Assembly: GCA_040235375.1 (NCBI GenBank)
Contig: JBECKQ010000105.1
Coordinates: forward strand, 1 to 22,953
Reading direction: 5' to 3'
Source: JBECKQ01 sp040235375
Lineage (GTDB): Bacteria > Planctomycetota > Phycisphaerae > UBA1845
Length of the DNA: 22,953 nucleotides
Shown here: positions 6,532-13,246 of the stretch, piece after piece
Numbering within the stretch: the first letter of the stretch is position 1
How the letters are laid out: every line of letters begins with the position of its first letter
Notes under the pieces: generated by a model
The model's input: only the letters and a program-made list of their open reading frames with translations
Databases searched by the model: none
Told to the model about the DNA's origin: nothing
Translations under genes and position numbers: made by a program

Positions 6532-8013
6532 ATGGGTGAGACTGCTGCAACTTTTCTGCTATCGCGCTTGGCGCTCGCCAGCGTCGAGTTCCTGATCCTC
6601 GGCTTTGTCGTAGGTGTTGTTCTTGGGGTTTGCCCAAGCATCTCCCCGCGTTGGCGTCGCCGGCTGTGGCTGCTGGCCATGTGCAAGCCGGTCATCACCG
6701 TACTGACCGGTTTCCTTCCCGGCTTCGTTCCCATTCCCTCGACCTTCTCGTACCGCTTCCTCGGCGATTTGATCGCGCCGGGCAGCGGGCAAACGGGCCT
6801 GCTGGCCATGGCCGGACCGGCCGCCGCGATCATCGTCTTCATCGCCCTCATCTATCTTGCCCTTGCCGGCATCCTGCTCGCCCGCGTGTGGTGCCAGGTA
6901 CTCCGGCACGGACAGCTCGTCGACGATTCGCTGCAGAAGGGCTACATGCTCAAGCCCAGCTCCCTGCGACGGCTCGACCCGGACATCAGCGTCCCGCCGG
7001 AAGTCCGCATCGTCGCCACACCGGAGGATGAGGGACCGGTGACCATCGGCATTCTGCATCCTGCGATCGTCCTGCCCGAAACCATGCTCCCCTGGGTGAA
7101 CGGTCACCGCGACCCGACCGCCGAAGAGCGCCGCCGCTTTTGCCAGGTGCTTCGTCACGAACTGGCCCATGTCGCCAACCGCGACTACGCCATGTCGCTT
7201 TTGGCCAATATTCTGCTGAGCCTCTTCTGGTTCCATCCGATTGCCCACTGGGCGTATCGCCGGCTCCGGCTCAACAACGAGCTGTGCTGCGATCTCGACG
7301 TGGTGCGCAGCGGCGTCGCCCCCGTCGAATACGTCGATACGCTGATGAACGTCGTCGCGGGCAAGTTCAGCACGCCGGGTTTCGCCCTGAGCATGCTGGG
7401 CGATCATCGCCCGGCGAAGGTGCTCGGCTGCCGGGTGGACAACGTGCTGGCCGGCTGGCGCAAGTTCGAGGGCAAGAAGCAGGCGTGGGCGTACGCGGTG
7501 CTGATCGTCGTCCTCGCGGCCTCGCCCCGTTTCCTCGCCGCGCCGCCGCCGCCGATGATGGAGGTGTTGTTCGCCGACGGCCGCGTCGAGCTCTGCACGC
7601 TGGACAAGGCGGACTACCTCGTGGCCAACGAGCCAAACGTGCTGAGCGTCTACCTGCCGGGCACGCTGCGTACCGAGCGGATTGACGGCCTGGCCTATGC
7701 CGTGGCGGATGCCGAAGGTCGCCCCCTGGGCCTGCCGGCCGACACGAATGTGAAGGTCACGCTCGCGGACGCCGCCGAACCCAGGCAGGCCGAACTTCTC
7801 AAGGAAGAGCAGCCCACTCCACCGGCACTCGACGACATTACCGATGGCACGATGGTCGCCAACGCGTCCGACAAGATCGATCCCGACGAGACGAAAGAGG
7901 CCGAGACGACGAAGAGCAAGTCTTCTCGCCGCGACTGGGTGACGGTCGACCAGGTGTTCGATCCGTCCGTGCCCGACAGCCCGTTCCGCCCGCCGTTCAA
8001 CGAGCACCGCTAA
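6532..8013 (+). CDS. M56 (BlaR1-like) membrane metallopeptidase
   Basis: This is a 493-residue inner-membrane zinc protease. Hydrophobic segments lie near residues 13-34, 44-65, 95-117 and 318-340. The zinc site HELAH is at 209-213 with a third-ligand candidate E250 in NNELCCD; TIGILHPAIVLP before it is typical of M56. In BlaR1 and MecR1 this domain is switched on by an extracellular penicillin-binding domain and cleaves the repressor. Here the ~150 residues after the last membrane segment contain no SxxK or KTG motif and end in a charged, low-complexity tail, so the signal must be something else. It is cotranscribed with the BlaI-type repressor. The ribosome site is weak, so coupled translation or another start is possible. 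Confidence 0.9.
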   Translation: MGETAATFLLSRLALASVEFLILGFVVGVVLGVCPSISPRWRRRLWLLAMCKPVITVLTGFLPGFVPIPSTFSYRFLGDLIAPGSGQTGLLAMAGPAAAIIVFIALIYLALAGILLARVWCQVLRHGQLVDDSLQKGYMLKPSSLRRLDPDISVPPEVRIVATPEDEGPVTIGILHPAIVLPETMLPWVNGHRDPTAEERRRFCQVLRHELAHVANRDYAMSLLANILLSLFWFHPIAHWAYRRLRLNNELCCDLDVVRSGVAPVEYVDTLMNVVAGKFSTPGFALSMLGDHRPAKVLGCRVDNVLAGWRKFEGKKQAWAYAVLIVVLAASPRFLAAPPPPMMEVLFADGRVELCTLDKADYLVANEPNVLSVYLPGTLRTERIDGLAYAVADAEGRPLGLPADTNVKVTLADAAEPRQAELLKEEQPTPPALDDITDGTMVANASDKIDPDETKEAETTKSKSSRRDWVTVDQVFDPSVPDSPFRPPFNEHR

Positions 8014-8039
8014 AAACAGTTGGCCTAAGAGTCGGGTGG

Positions 8040-8068
8040 CACGGTCTGGCCCGCAGGAACAGGCCGTG
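8040..8068. repeat. Hairpin module after the M56 gene
   Basis: CACGGTCTG and CAGGCCGTG pair (one mismatch) around a GCCCGCAGGAA loop, 27 nt after the M56 stop. It resembles the CACGG...CCGTG module at 8220-8246 and 1299-1325. There is no T-run, so termination is uncertain. Confidence 0.5.
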
Positions 8069-8111
8069 GAGTCTTCCTGTCTAGAGATAACCGTGCGGAC
8101 TATGCGCCCTA

Positions 8112-8246
8112 TCGGAGCCGCGACCGTGAGGGAGCGGGCTGCTGCGACAGCTCTCCGATCGCCGTGCCGTCTAAACACCCGACTGCAATAGTGTCATGAG
8201 TCTGGCAGTTGCGCGAAACCACGGCCTCGCCTGCGGCGAGACCGTG
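8112..8246 (+). repeat. Composite dispersed repeat, copy 2
   Basis: This intergenic segment combines three modules seen elsewhere in the window. A GAGCCGCGACCGTGAGGGAGCGG block (8115-8137) matches module A of the tandem units. A GTGTCA-N6-TGGCAG dyad lies at 8191-8208. A CACGGCCTCGCC-TGC-GGCGAGACCGTG hairpin (8220-8246) matches 1299-1325. It sits between convergently transcribed genes. Confidence 0.7.
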
Positions 8247-8274
8247 CCGCCCGCAACAGGTCACCCGCATCGGG

Positions 8275-9198
8275 TCAGTCCGTGTGCTCGTGCCAGGCGC
8301 GCCATTTCGCGATGATCGCGGCGCGATCGGCTGGCGCAGCTTCCACGTAACCGAATGACTGATCGGTGATGCGGCGCAGGGCGATCGCGGCGCGCTGGCC
8401 GTTGGTCAGATGGTTGCTGGCGATGAGGTCGGCCGTCCGCTTCTTCATGTCGAGATCGGCGCTACCGGCGGCGCCGTTCGTACCCATGTCGCCCATAGCG
8501 CCCATGCCGACCGCATCCAGCGCGGCCAAGGCGCTGCGCTGCGACTCGGTCATCCCCGTGAAAACCGCGTCGTCATCGAGACATTCGATCAGCGGGCCGA
8601 CCGCATCGGCGCCGTCCCATTGCCCCAGCGATTCGATCGCCTGCGCCCGCACCGCCGGGTTCGGATGCCTGTCGGCCAGACGCGCCAGCGCTGCGAGAGC
8701 CTCGGGCGTGCCGATCGAGACCAGACGGCTGACAGCCAGCAGCGCCGTGCACTCGTCGGGATAGTCCGTCAGCCCGCTCATCCGCGCGACCACTGCCGGC
8801 TCCGACCTCAGCGACAGGCCGATGATCGCGTTGCGCCGCACGGTCTCGTCAGGATCGGCGCAGGCGGCGTTGAGCATGCCCCGCGCATCGTCGCCGTCCA
8901 TGACATTGAGCAATGCGACGGCGTACGAGCGGACGCCCGCATCGTCGTCGGCAAGCAGTTCCCGGGCGACGGGCAGGGAATGTCGCTTTCGGGACGCCAG
9001 TAATTGCAGGTAGTACGTTCGGTCGGCGGCCGTCTTGGCGGTCTGCAACTGGTGCCCCCACCAGCGCACGCGGATCCAGTCGCGATTGATCACGACGAGC
9101 AGCCACAAGACGAGCATGATCGCGATGGCGATGACCGTCGTTCGATTGCTGCGGCGATTGGGCGGCCGCGGTTCAGAAGTGTCGGTGGGCGTGGTCAC
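8275..9198 (-). CDS. Membrane-anchored HEAT-repeat protein
   Basis: The product (about 307 residues from the GTG at 9198; the frame extends to a TTG at 9237) has a short polar N-terminus, one membrane segment (TVIAIAIMLVLWLLVVI) and then a helical solenoid. Repeated units such as ARELLADDDAGVRSYAVALL, ADPDETVRRNAIIGL and DRHPNPAVRAQAIESLGQWDGADAVGPLIECLDDD are HEAT/PBS-lyase-like repeats, which act as protein-binding scaffolds. A flexible Gly/Met-rich insert (GMGAMGDMGTNG) interrupts the array near residue 230. No catalytic residues are visible. Neither candidate start has a good ribosome site. It follows the DoxX-like gene on the same strand. The partner and role are unknown. Confidence 0.7.
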   Translation of the reverse strand: MTTPTDTSEPRPPNRRSNRTTVIAIAIMLVLWLLVVINRDWIRVRWWGHQLQTAKTAADRTYYLQLLASRKRHSLPVARELLADDDAGVRSYAVALLNVMDGDDARGMLNAACADPDETVRRNAIIGLSLRSEPAVVARMSGLTDYPDECTALLAVSRLVSIGTPEALAALARLADRHPNPAVRAQAIESLGQWDGADAVGPLIECLDDDAVFTGMTESQRSALAALDAVGMGAMGDMGTNGAAGSADLDMKKRTADLIASNHLTNGQRAAIALRRITDQSFGYVEAAPADRAAIIAKWRAWHEHTD

Positions 9199-9235
9199 TT
9201 TGACGCAATCGTAGCCGCCGAGCGGCGCGCGGTGC

Positions 9236-9267
9236 AAGCGCCGTCAGCATTGCTGATGACGGCGCTT
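9236..9267. repeat. 10-bp inverted repeat at the start of the HEAT gene
   Basis: AAGCGCCGTC (9236-9245) and GACGGCGCTT (9258-9267) are perfect complements around a 12-nt loop that itself contains AGCA/TGCT. It lies 38-69 nt upstream of the GTG start, inside the doxX-HEAT gap. It could be a leader hairpin or an operator; no T-run follows. Confidence 0.5.
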
Positions 9268-9318
9268 GTATAACGGCGCTGAAAGAGGTCGTGGTCGTGC
9301 AGCACCGTGTGGGGATGG

Positions 9319-9903
9319 CTATGTAAGCGGCCGGACGACGCTCTTCGAATTCGTCTCCTCCGCGGCGGTCTTTCGCCGGCGGAAGATCGCGCGGTCCAGG
9401 CCCATCGGCCCGCTGCCGGAGACCAGGAGCGAAAGGCAGATCGCGCCGAGCAGGAGAACGGCCAGCGGGTTCGCGTCATAGATCCGGTTCAGAAACTCCA
9501 CGTGCGCACCGGCCGCTACGCCCGTCGCGGCGACGCCGGCCGCACCGACCAGTCGCGTCAGCAGGCCGATCAGCAGAACCGCGGCCACGCCGAGCTCACC
9601 GATGCCCAACGCCGTCGGCCAGTCGGCGTCCAGCTTGACGCCCTGATCGTCGAGTTCCATGACCGGGTGCTGCTCCTTCGGCGGAGCCGTCGCGTCCATG
9701 TTCACCGTGGGGTTGAGATCCGCCGCGGCATCGGCCGCCTGCGGTACCTCGGCCGGCGTCAGCGTGGGCGTTTCCGGCGTGATGGCCGGCTGCGGGCCGG
9801 TCAACTTCTGCCAGCCACTGTAGGCCAGGATGCCGGCGACGGCGACGCGAAGAATTAGCGGCGAAACGCCCGCCGATTTTCGCACACCTGGGGTCGTAGT
9901 CAT
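9319..9903 (-). CDS. DoxX-family membrane protein
   Basis: The 194-residue product has four hydrophobic segments typical of DoxX/TQO-like proteins: LILRVAVAGILAYSGWQKL, LGIGELGVAAVLLIGLLTRL, a following Gly/Ala-rich segment, and NPLAVLLLGAICLSLLVSGSG ending with the family-like GPMGLDRAIF. DoxX proteins are small inner-membrane proteins, in some organisms part of quinone-linked redox complexes. The ATG at 9903 was chosen over an upstream in-frame start because AGGAGA lies 7 bases before it. Between segments 1 and 2 lies an unusually long, Pro/Thr- and acid-rich stretch of about 60 residues, probably periplasmic. The HEAT gene follows 120 bp downstream. The substrate is unknown. Confidence 0.82.
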   Translation of the reverse strand: MTTTPGVRKSAGVSPLILRVAVAGILAYSGWQKLTGPQPAITPETPTLTPAEVPQAADAAADLNPTVNMDATAPPKEQHPVMELDDQGVKLDADWPTALGIGELGVAAVLLIGLLTRLVGAAGVAATGVAAGAHVEFLNRIYDANPLAVLLLGAICLSLLVSGSGPMGLDRAIFRRRKTAAEETNSKSVVRPLT

Positions 9904-9961
9904 AACTGCATCTCCTGATTCGCCGGGGACGATGCTCCCCGGACTCATAGCAAGCGTACAC

Positions 9962-9997
9962 GCCGCGGGCACACCTGAGAATTAGAATCCCCGCGGC
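9962..9997. repeat. 8-bp dyad upstream of the DoxX gene
   Basis: GCCGCGGG (9962-9969) and CCCGCGGC (9990-9997) are perfect complements around an AT-rich 20-nt centre. The dyad lies 59-94 bp before the doxX start. The AT-rich loop could hold a -10 element, making this a possible operator, but no clear -35/-10 pair supports that. Confidence 0.4.
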
Positions 9998-10190
9998 ATT
10001 TTCAATCGCAAGATTCGGCTGCGCTCCCCTAACAGTTAGCTTAGCCGCGATGCCACGAAGGCAAGCCCTCATTCCATTATTCGGCTCGGCCCGGGCGATA
10101 TTTGCACCCCAAGGGCCGTTCGGATGCGGGTTCAGACGATCTGGCGGCGTTTTTTTACGGACTTGGCCCGATTGGGGCGCCATGCGCCGG

Positions 10191-11480
10191 TCATAGCGCG
10201 CCGGCCGTCATGATGGTGCCAAACCCGAACCGCCGGCGCACCAGGTCAAGCGCCTGCTCCGTGCGGCGGGTGGCCGCGTAGTCGTCGCCGTCGTAGAGGT
10301 TCAGTTGGCGGTTGCTGCACGCGTCGAGGTTGGAAAGGTGGATGCCGACGAGGCGGACCGCCTCCGGACCGAGGAGCCGGTCGAGCAATTCCGCCGCCGC
10401 GAGATAGAGCTCCTGGTGGCAGTCGGTGCGAAAGCCGAACGAGCGGCTGTGCGTGTGCGTGCGGAAGTCGGCGGTGCGGAGCTTGACCGTGACCGTGCCG
10501 GCCTTGAGTTCGGCGCGGCGGAGCCGCCACGCGGCCTTCTCCGTCAGGCGGTAGAGGACGCGGCGGACCTCGTGGCGGTCGCGGCAGTCGATCGAGAAGG
10601 TCCGCTCGTTGGAGACGGACTTCGGGGCGCCGGGCAGCTCGATGCGGTCGGAGCCGCGGCCCTCGGCGAGACGGCGAAGGCGCGCGGCCCAGTCGAGGCC
10701 GAGGCGGGCCTCGAGCTTGGCATCGGAGCGATCCTGCACGTCGGCGAAGGTGCGCAGGCCGTGGACGGCGAGCAGGTCGGCGGTGCGGGCGCCGATCCCG
10801 GGAGTGACACGTAGTGGCATTGGCCGCAGGAACGCTGGCTCGGCGCCCGGGGCGACATGGCAGATACCGCGGGGTTTGCAGTACTTCGCGGCGATTTTCG
10901 CCATCAGGCGGGTCGCGGCCAGCCCGACGGTCACATGCAGGCCGACCTCGGCGTGGACCGCGGCGCGCAGGTTCGCCGCGAGATCGGCCGGCCAGTGCAG
11001 CGGAAGGCCCTGGCCCGGCGAGCGCGCGGGCCACTGCTCCTTGCGCCAGTCGAGATAGCCTTCGTCAATGCCGGTCTGCTCGAGCGCCGGGCTGAAGCGG
11101 CGGCAGACGTCGAAGACGCGGCGGCTGTAATCGCGGTAGAGGTCGTAGTGGCCGTGCAGAAAGTGCGCCTGCGGGCAGACGCGGTACGCACGGGTGAGCG
11201 GCATGGGGACGCGGATGCCGCGGGCCCGTGCTTCGTAAGAGGCAGAAGCGACGACGCCGCGCTGGTTCGGAGCGCCGCCGACGACCACCGGTTGACCGGC
11301 CAGTCGCGGGTCGAGCAGTTGCTCGACGGAGGCGAAGAAGGCATCAAGATCGACGTGGGCAATGACACGGTGTGGCACTGTCAGCGCGCCGGCGGCGGAT
11401 GAGTCGTCGCGGCTCTTGGGCCCGGCCGCGCTTGCCGTTGCCTCCCACGGAGCCGGATTCGGATTGATGAGCCAAGGCAT
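10191..11480 (-). CDS. dinB: DNA polymerase IV (Y-family)
   Basis: This is a translesion polymerase that extends DNA past damaged bases. In the 429-residue product the catalytic carboxylates are D44 (HVDLD) and D139-E140 (GIDEGYLD), with F49 of DAFFASVEQ as the likely steric gate. The DNA-binding helix-hairpin-helix MPLRVTPGIGARTADLL and a little-finger domain (SNERTFSIDC...GIHLSNLD) follow. The canonical SIDEA is GIDEG here, a mild variation. I chose the MPWLINP start at 11480, with AGGA upstream, over the longer open frame to 11588, because that frame crosses the promoter. The ~35-residue N-terminal extension before the catalytic core is not part of the family core. The promoter has a LexA-like box. 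Confidence 0.93.
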   Translation of the reverse strand: MPWLINPNPAPWEATASAAGPKSRDDSSAAGALTVPHRVIAHVDLDAFFASVEQLLDPRLAGQPVVVGGAPNQRGVVASASYEARARGIRVPMPLTRAYRVCPQAHFLHGHYDLYRDYSRRVFDVCRRFSPALEQTGIDEGYLDWRKEQWPARSPGQGLPLHWPADLAANLRAAVHAEVGLHVTVGLAATRLMAKIAAKYCKPRGICHVAPGAEPAFLRPMPLRVTPGIGARTADLLAVHGLRTFADVQDRSDAKLEARLGLDWAARLRRLAEGRGSDRIELPGAPKSVSNERTFSIDCRDRHEVRRVLYRLTEKAAWRLRRAELKAGTVTVKLRTADFRTHTHSRSFGFRTDCHQELYLAAAELLDRLLGPEAVRLVGIHLSNLDACSNRQLNLYDGDDYAATRRTEQALDLVRRRFGFGTIMTAGAL

Positions 11481-11555
11481 GGTGGGTGTCCTGCCGTTAC
11501 TGCATGGCGGTTCTTGCGGACGAAAGACGACGGCGCGTCGCGCCAGCCGCCATAG

Positions 11556-11585
11556 AGTATAGCACATAAGTTCGGAATATGTTAG
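11556..11585 (-). promoter_or_regulatory. dinB promoter with LexA-like box
   Basis: On the - strand CTAACA (11585-11580) and TATACT (11561-11556) are 18 bp apart, about 75 bp before the dinB start. Between them lies GAACTTATGTGC (11573-11562), one base away from the Gram-positive-type LexA box GAAC-N4-GTTC. A repressor here would block the promoter directly. Overlap with the kdsA side is not evident. Confidence 0.5.
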
Positions 11586-11671
11586 CAAGAATAACAGAAT
11601 CCGCGATCGCGATCATTCCGATCGCAAGTTACTACGGCACAAGGAATTGCGCCACTAATACTGTCGGGCGA

Positions 11672-11700
11672 TTGACGGGGCACACGGCTTGGGCTACCGT
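11672..11700 (+). promoter_or_regulatory. Possible kdsA promoter
   Basis: TTGACG (11672-11677) and TACCGT (11695-11700) are 17 bp apart, 51 bp before the kdsA start. The -35 is good and the -10 is poor. It would diverge from the dinB promoter. Confidence 0.35.
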
Positions 11701-11751
11701 CGCCGGGCGTCGGAGGCGGAGTACAGGCGACAATCCGGCGGACGGCATGAG

Positions 11752-12570
11752 ATGACGAAGCGAATCGCGAAGATCGGGGAGATCGGGATCGGCAGCGGCC
11801 AGCCGTTGGCCGTGATCGCCGGCCCGTGCGTGATCGAGTCGCGCGAGCACACCATGCGCATGGCCGACTCTATCGCGAAGGTGTGTCGCAAGCTGCAAAT
11901 TCCGCTGGTGTTCAAGAGCAGCTTCGACAAGGCGAACCGCACCAGCGTGTCCAGCTTTCGCGGGCCGGGCATCGAGAAGGCGTGCGAAATCTTCGCCGAG
12001 ATCCGGCGGGAGATGGACATCCTCGTGACGACGGACATTCACCTGCCCGAGCAGGCGCCCGCCGTCGCGCCGGTGGTGGACTGCATTCAGATTCCCGCAT
12101 TCCTCTGCCGGCAGACGGACCTGGTCGTGGCCGCGGCCGAGACCGGGCGGTGCGTGAACGTGAAGAAGGGGCAGTTCATGTCGCCGGAGGAGATGGTCCA
12201 CGCCGTGCGCAAGGTCGCGAGCACGAACAACGAGAACGTGCTGCTGACCGAGCGGGGCACCTTCTTCGGCTACAACCGCCTGGTCAACGACATGACGGCC
12301 ATCCCGCGGATGAAGCAGTATGCGCCGGTCGTGTTCGACGCGACGCACAGTTGCCAGCATCCGGGGGCGGGTTCGGCCCAGTCGAGCGGGTCGCGGCACT
12401 TCGTGCAGCCGTTGGCCCTGGCGGCGATCGCGGCGGGGGCGGACGCGCTGTTCGTCGAGGTGCACGACGATCCCGATACGGCCAAAAGCGATCCGGCCAC
12501 GCAGTATCCGCTCGAGGAGCTCGAAGACCTGCTCACACGCTGCATGCAACTGCACGAGGCGATGGGCTGA
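11752..12570 (+). CDS. kdsA: 3-deoxy-D-manno-octulosonate-8-phosphate synthase
   Basis: KdsA condenses phosphoenolpyruvate with arabinose-5-phosphate to make KDO-8-phosphate, for the inner core of LPS. The 272-residue product has the hallmark FKSSFDKANRTS, SFRGPGIEK, QIPAFLCRQTDLV, NVKKGQF and VFDATHSCQ segments in order, at the usual length. The N-terminal IAGPCVIES has Cys26 where metal-independent enzymes such as E. coli KdsA have Asn, so this should be the metal-dependent class. The ATG at 11752 fits the family N-terminus; the frame continues 63 nt upstream without support, and the ribosome site is weak. It diverges from dinB, and no other KDO gene is nearby in the window. Confidence 0.95.
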   Translation: MTKRIAKIGEIGIGSGQPLAVIAGPCVIESREHTMRMADSIAKVCRKLQIPLVFKSSFDKANRTSVSSFRGPGIEKACEIFAEIRREMDILVTTDIHLPEQAPAVAPVVDCIQIPAFLCRQTDLVVAAAETGRCVNVKKGQFMSPEEMVHAVRKVASTNNENVLLTERGTFFGYNRLVNDMTAIPRMKQYAPVVFDATHSCQHPGAGSAQSSGSRHFVQPLALAAIAAGADALFVEVHDDPDTAKSDPATQYPLEELEDLLTRCMQLHEAMG

Positions 12571-12575
12571 TCCGC

Positions 12576-12612
12576 CGACGTGCTGATCAAGCCGACGTCG
12601 ATCGCATGTTTT
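12576..12612 (+). terminator. Possible kdsA terminator
   Basis: Just after the kdsA stop, CGACGT-GCT pairs with AGC and ACGTCG (two bulged bases, GATCA loop; 12576-12600), followed 8 nt later by TTTT. The T-run is short and displaced, so it is weak as an intrinsic terminator. Confidence 0.35.
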
Positions 12613-12649
12613 GCAAAAATCTGCGGACCAATCCCCCTACAATCTCCTG

Positions 12650-12913
12650 ATGAAGCCTGACGACAAGGTCTGCTACTGCTACGGCGTGACGCTGCGGAAG
12701 CTCGTGAACTTCGCGCGGCGAACGCAGCCGGTGCGGCCGAGCCAGATGACCGAGTGCCTCGGCGCGGGGACCGGTTGCGGCTGGTGCATTCCTTTCCTGA
12801 GGCGGATTGCCGAAGACCCGGACCGGCTCAAGCTCGAGGACGTGGAGCCGGAGGACTACGCGGCGATGCGCGATGCCTACCGCCGATCGAAGCAACCCAA
12901 GAACAAGTTCTGA
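12650..12913 (+). CDS. BFD-like [2Fe-2S]-binding protein
   Basis: The 87-residue product matches the bacterioferritin-associated ferredoxin-like (BFD/Fer2_BFD) fold. The cluster ligands C8 and C10 (VCYCYGV) and C43 and C46 (GTGCGWC) give the C-x-C...C-x2-C pattern, and the ECLGAGTGCGWC loop is typical. Such domains accept or pass electrons, for instance in iron release from bacterioferritin or as parts of larger reductases. C36 is an extra cysteine just before the loop. The ATG at 12650 places the first ligand close to the N-terminus, as usual; a TTG 39 nt upstream is less likely. No bacterioferritin gene is nearby, so the partner is unknown. It is separate from kdsA by 79 bp. Confidence 0.85.
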   Translation: MKPDDKVCYCYGVTLRKLVNFARRTQPVRPSQMTECLGAGTGCGWCIPFLRRIAEDPDRLKLEDVEPEDYAAMRDAYRRSKQPKNKF

Positions 12914-13246
12914 CGCCCGGCCGGGTTTGTCCGCAGATTGTGCAGATTGGGAGGGCTCGAACGGCTTACGCGTGCCTCGGCGACCATTCGGATCGTGGAT
13001 CGATCCGCACATGCTGGAGATCGAAGAATCATCGATCGGCGGCGGGAGACCGCGATCGCGGGGCTACTTGTACATCGTCGCGGGACAGCTCCTTTCTTCC
13101 CGTCCTATTCTGCGTAATACGCAGAATCTGCGGACTGCATCCCTGTACTATCGGCCGAACCTACGAACCAATCTCCGCGCTGTGCGGAAGCTGTCCGTGA
13201 TCTGACAACCACGGACGAATCGTCGGGCTGCCGGCTTCGGCTGCGC
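12914..13246. other. Gene-free stretch with short repeats
   Basis: No convincing gene is seen in these 333 bp. The stretch contains two of three copies of ATCTGCGGAC (12929-12938 reversed, 13126-13135 direct; the third, 12619-12628, precedes the BFD gene), a 21-bp palindrome at 13107-13127, and GTCCGTG/CACGGAC arms (13193-13216) that could form a weak 3' hairpin for the convergent oxidoreductase gene. Confidence 0.5.
13107..13127. repeat. Perfect 21-bp palindrome
   Basis: ATTCTGCGTA is followed by one central A and then its exact reverse complement, TACGCAGAAT. Perfect 10-bp arms with no spacer suit a dimeric repressor site better than an RNA hairpin. It is not placed before any start codon: the genes on both sides end here or run away. 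Confidence 0.55.

Noticed and set aside
10801..10822. GTGACAC...GTGGCAT inside dinB as another copy of the dispersed dyad
   Set aside because: These bases encode the conserved MPLRVTPGIG hairpin motif, so the resemblance is probably chance.
11364..11384. TGACACGGTGTGGCACTGTCA near the start of dinB as a dispersed dyad
   Set aside because: It encodes the TVPHRVI residues just before the catalytic core, and its half-sites have different spacing and orientation.
12754..13205. Two + strand open frames running past the BFD gene
   Set aside because: They overlap the BFD gene out of frame and then cross repeat-rich DNA; no ribosome site or family resemblance is seen.
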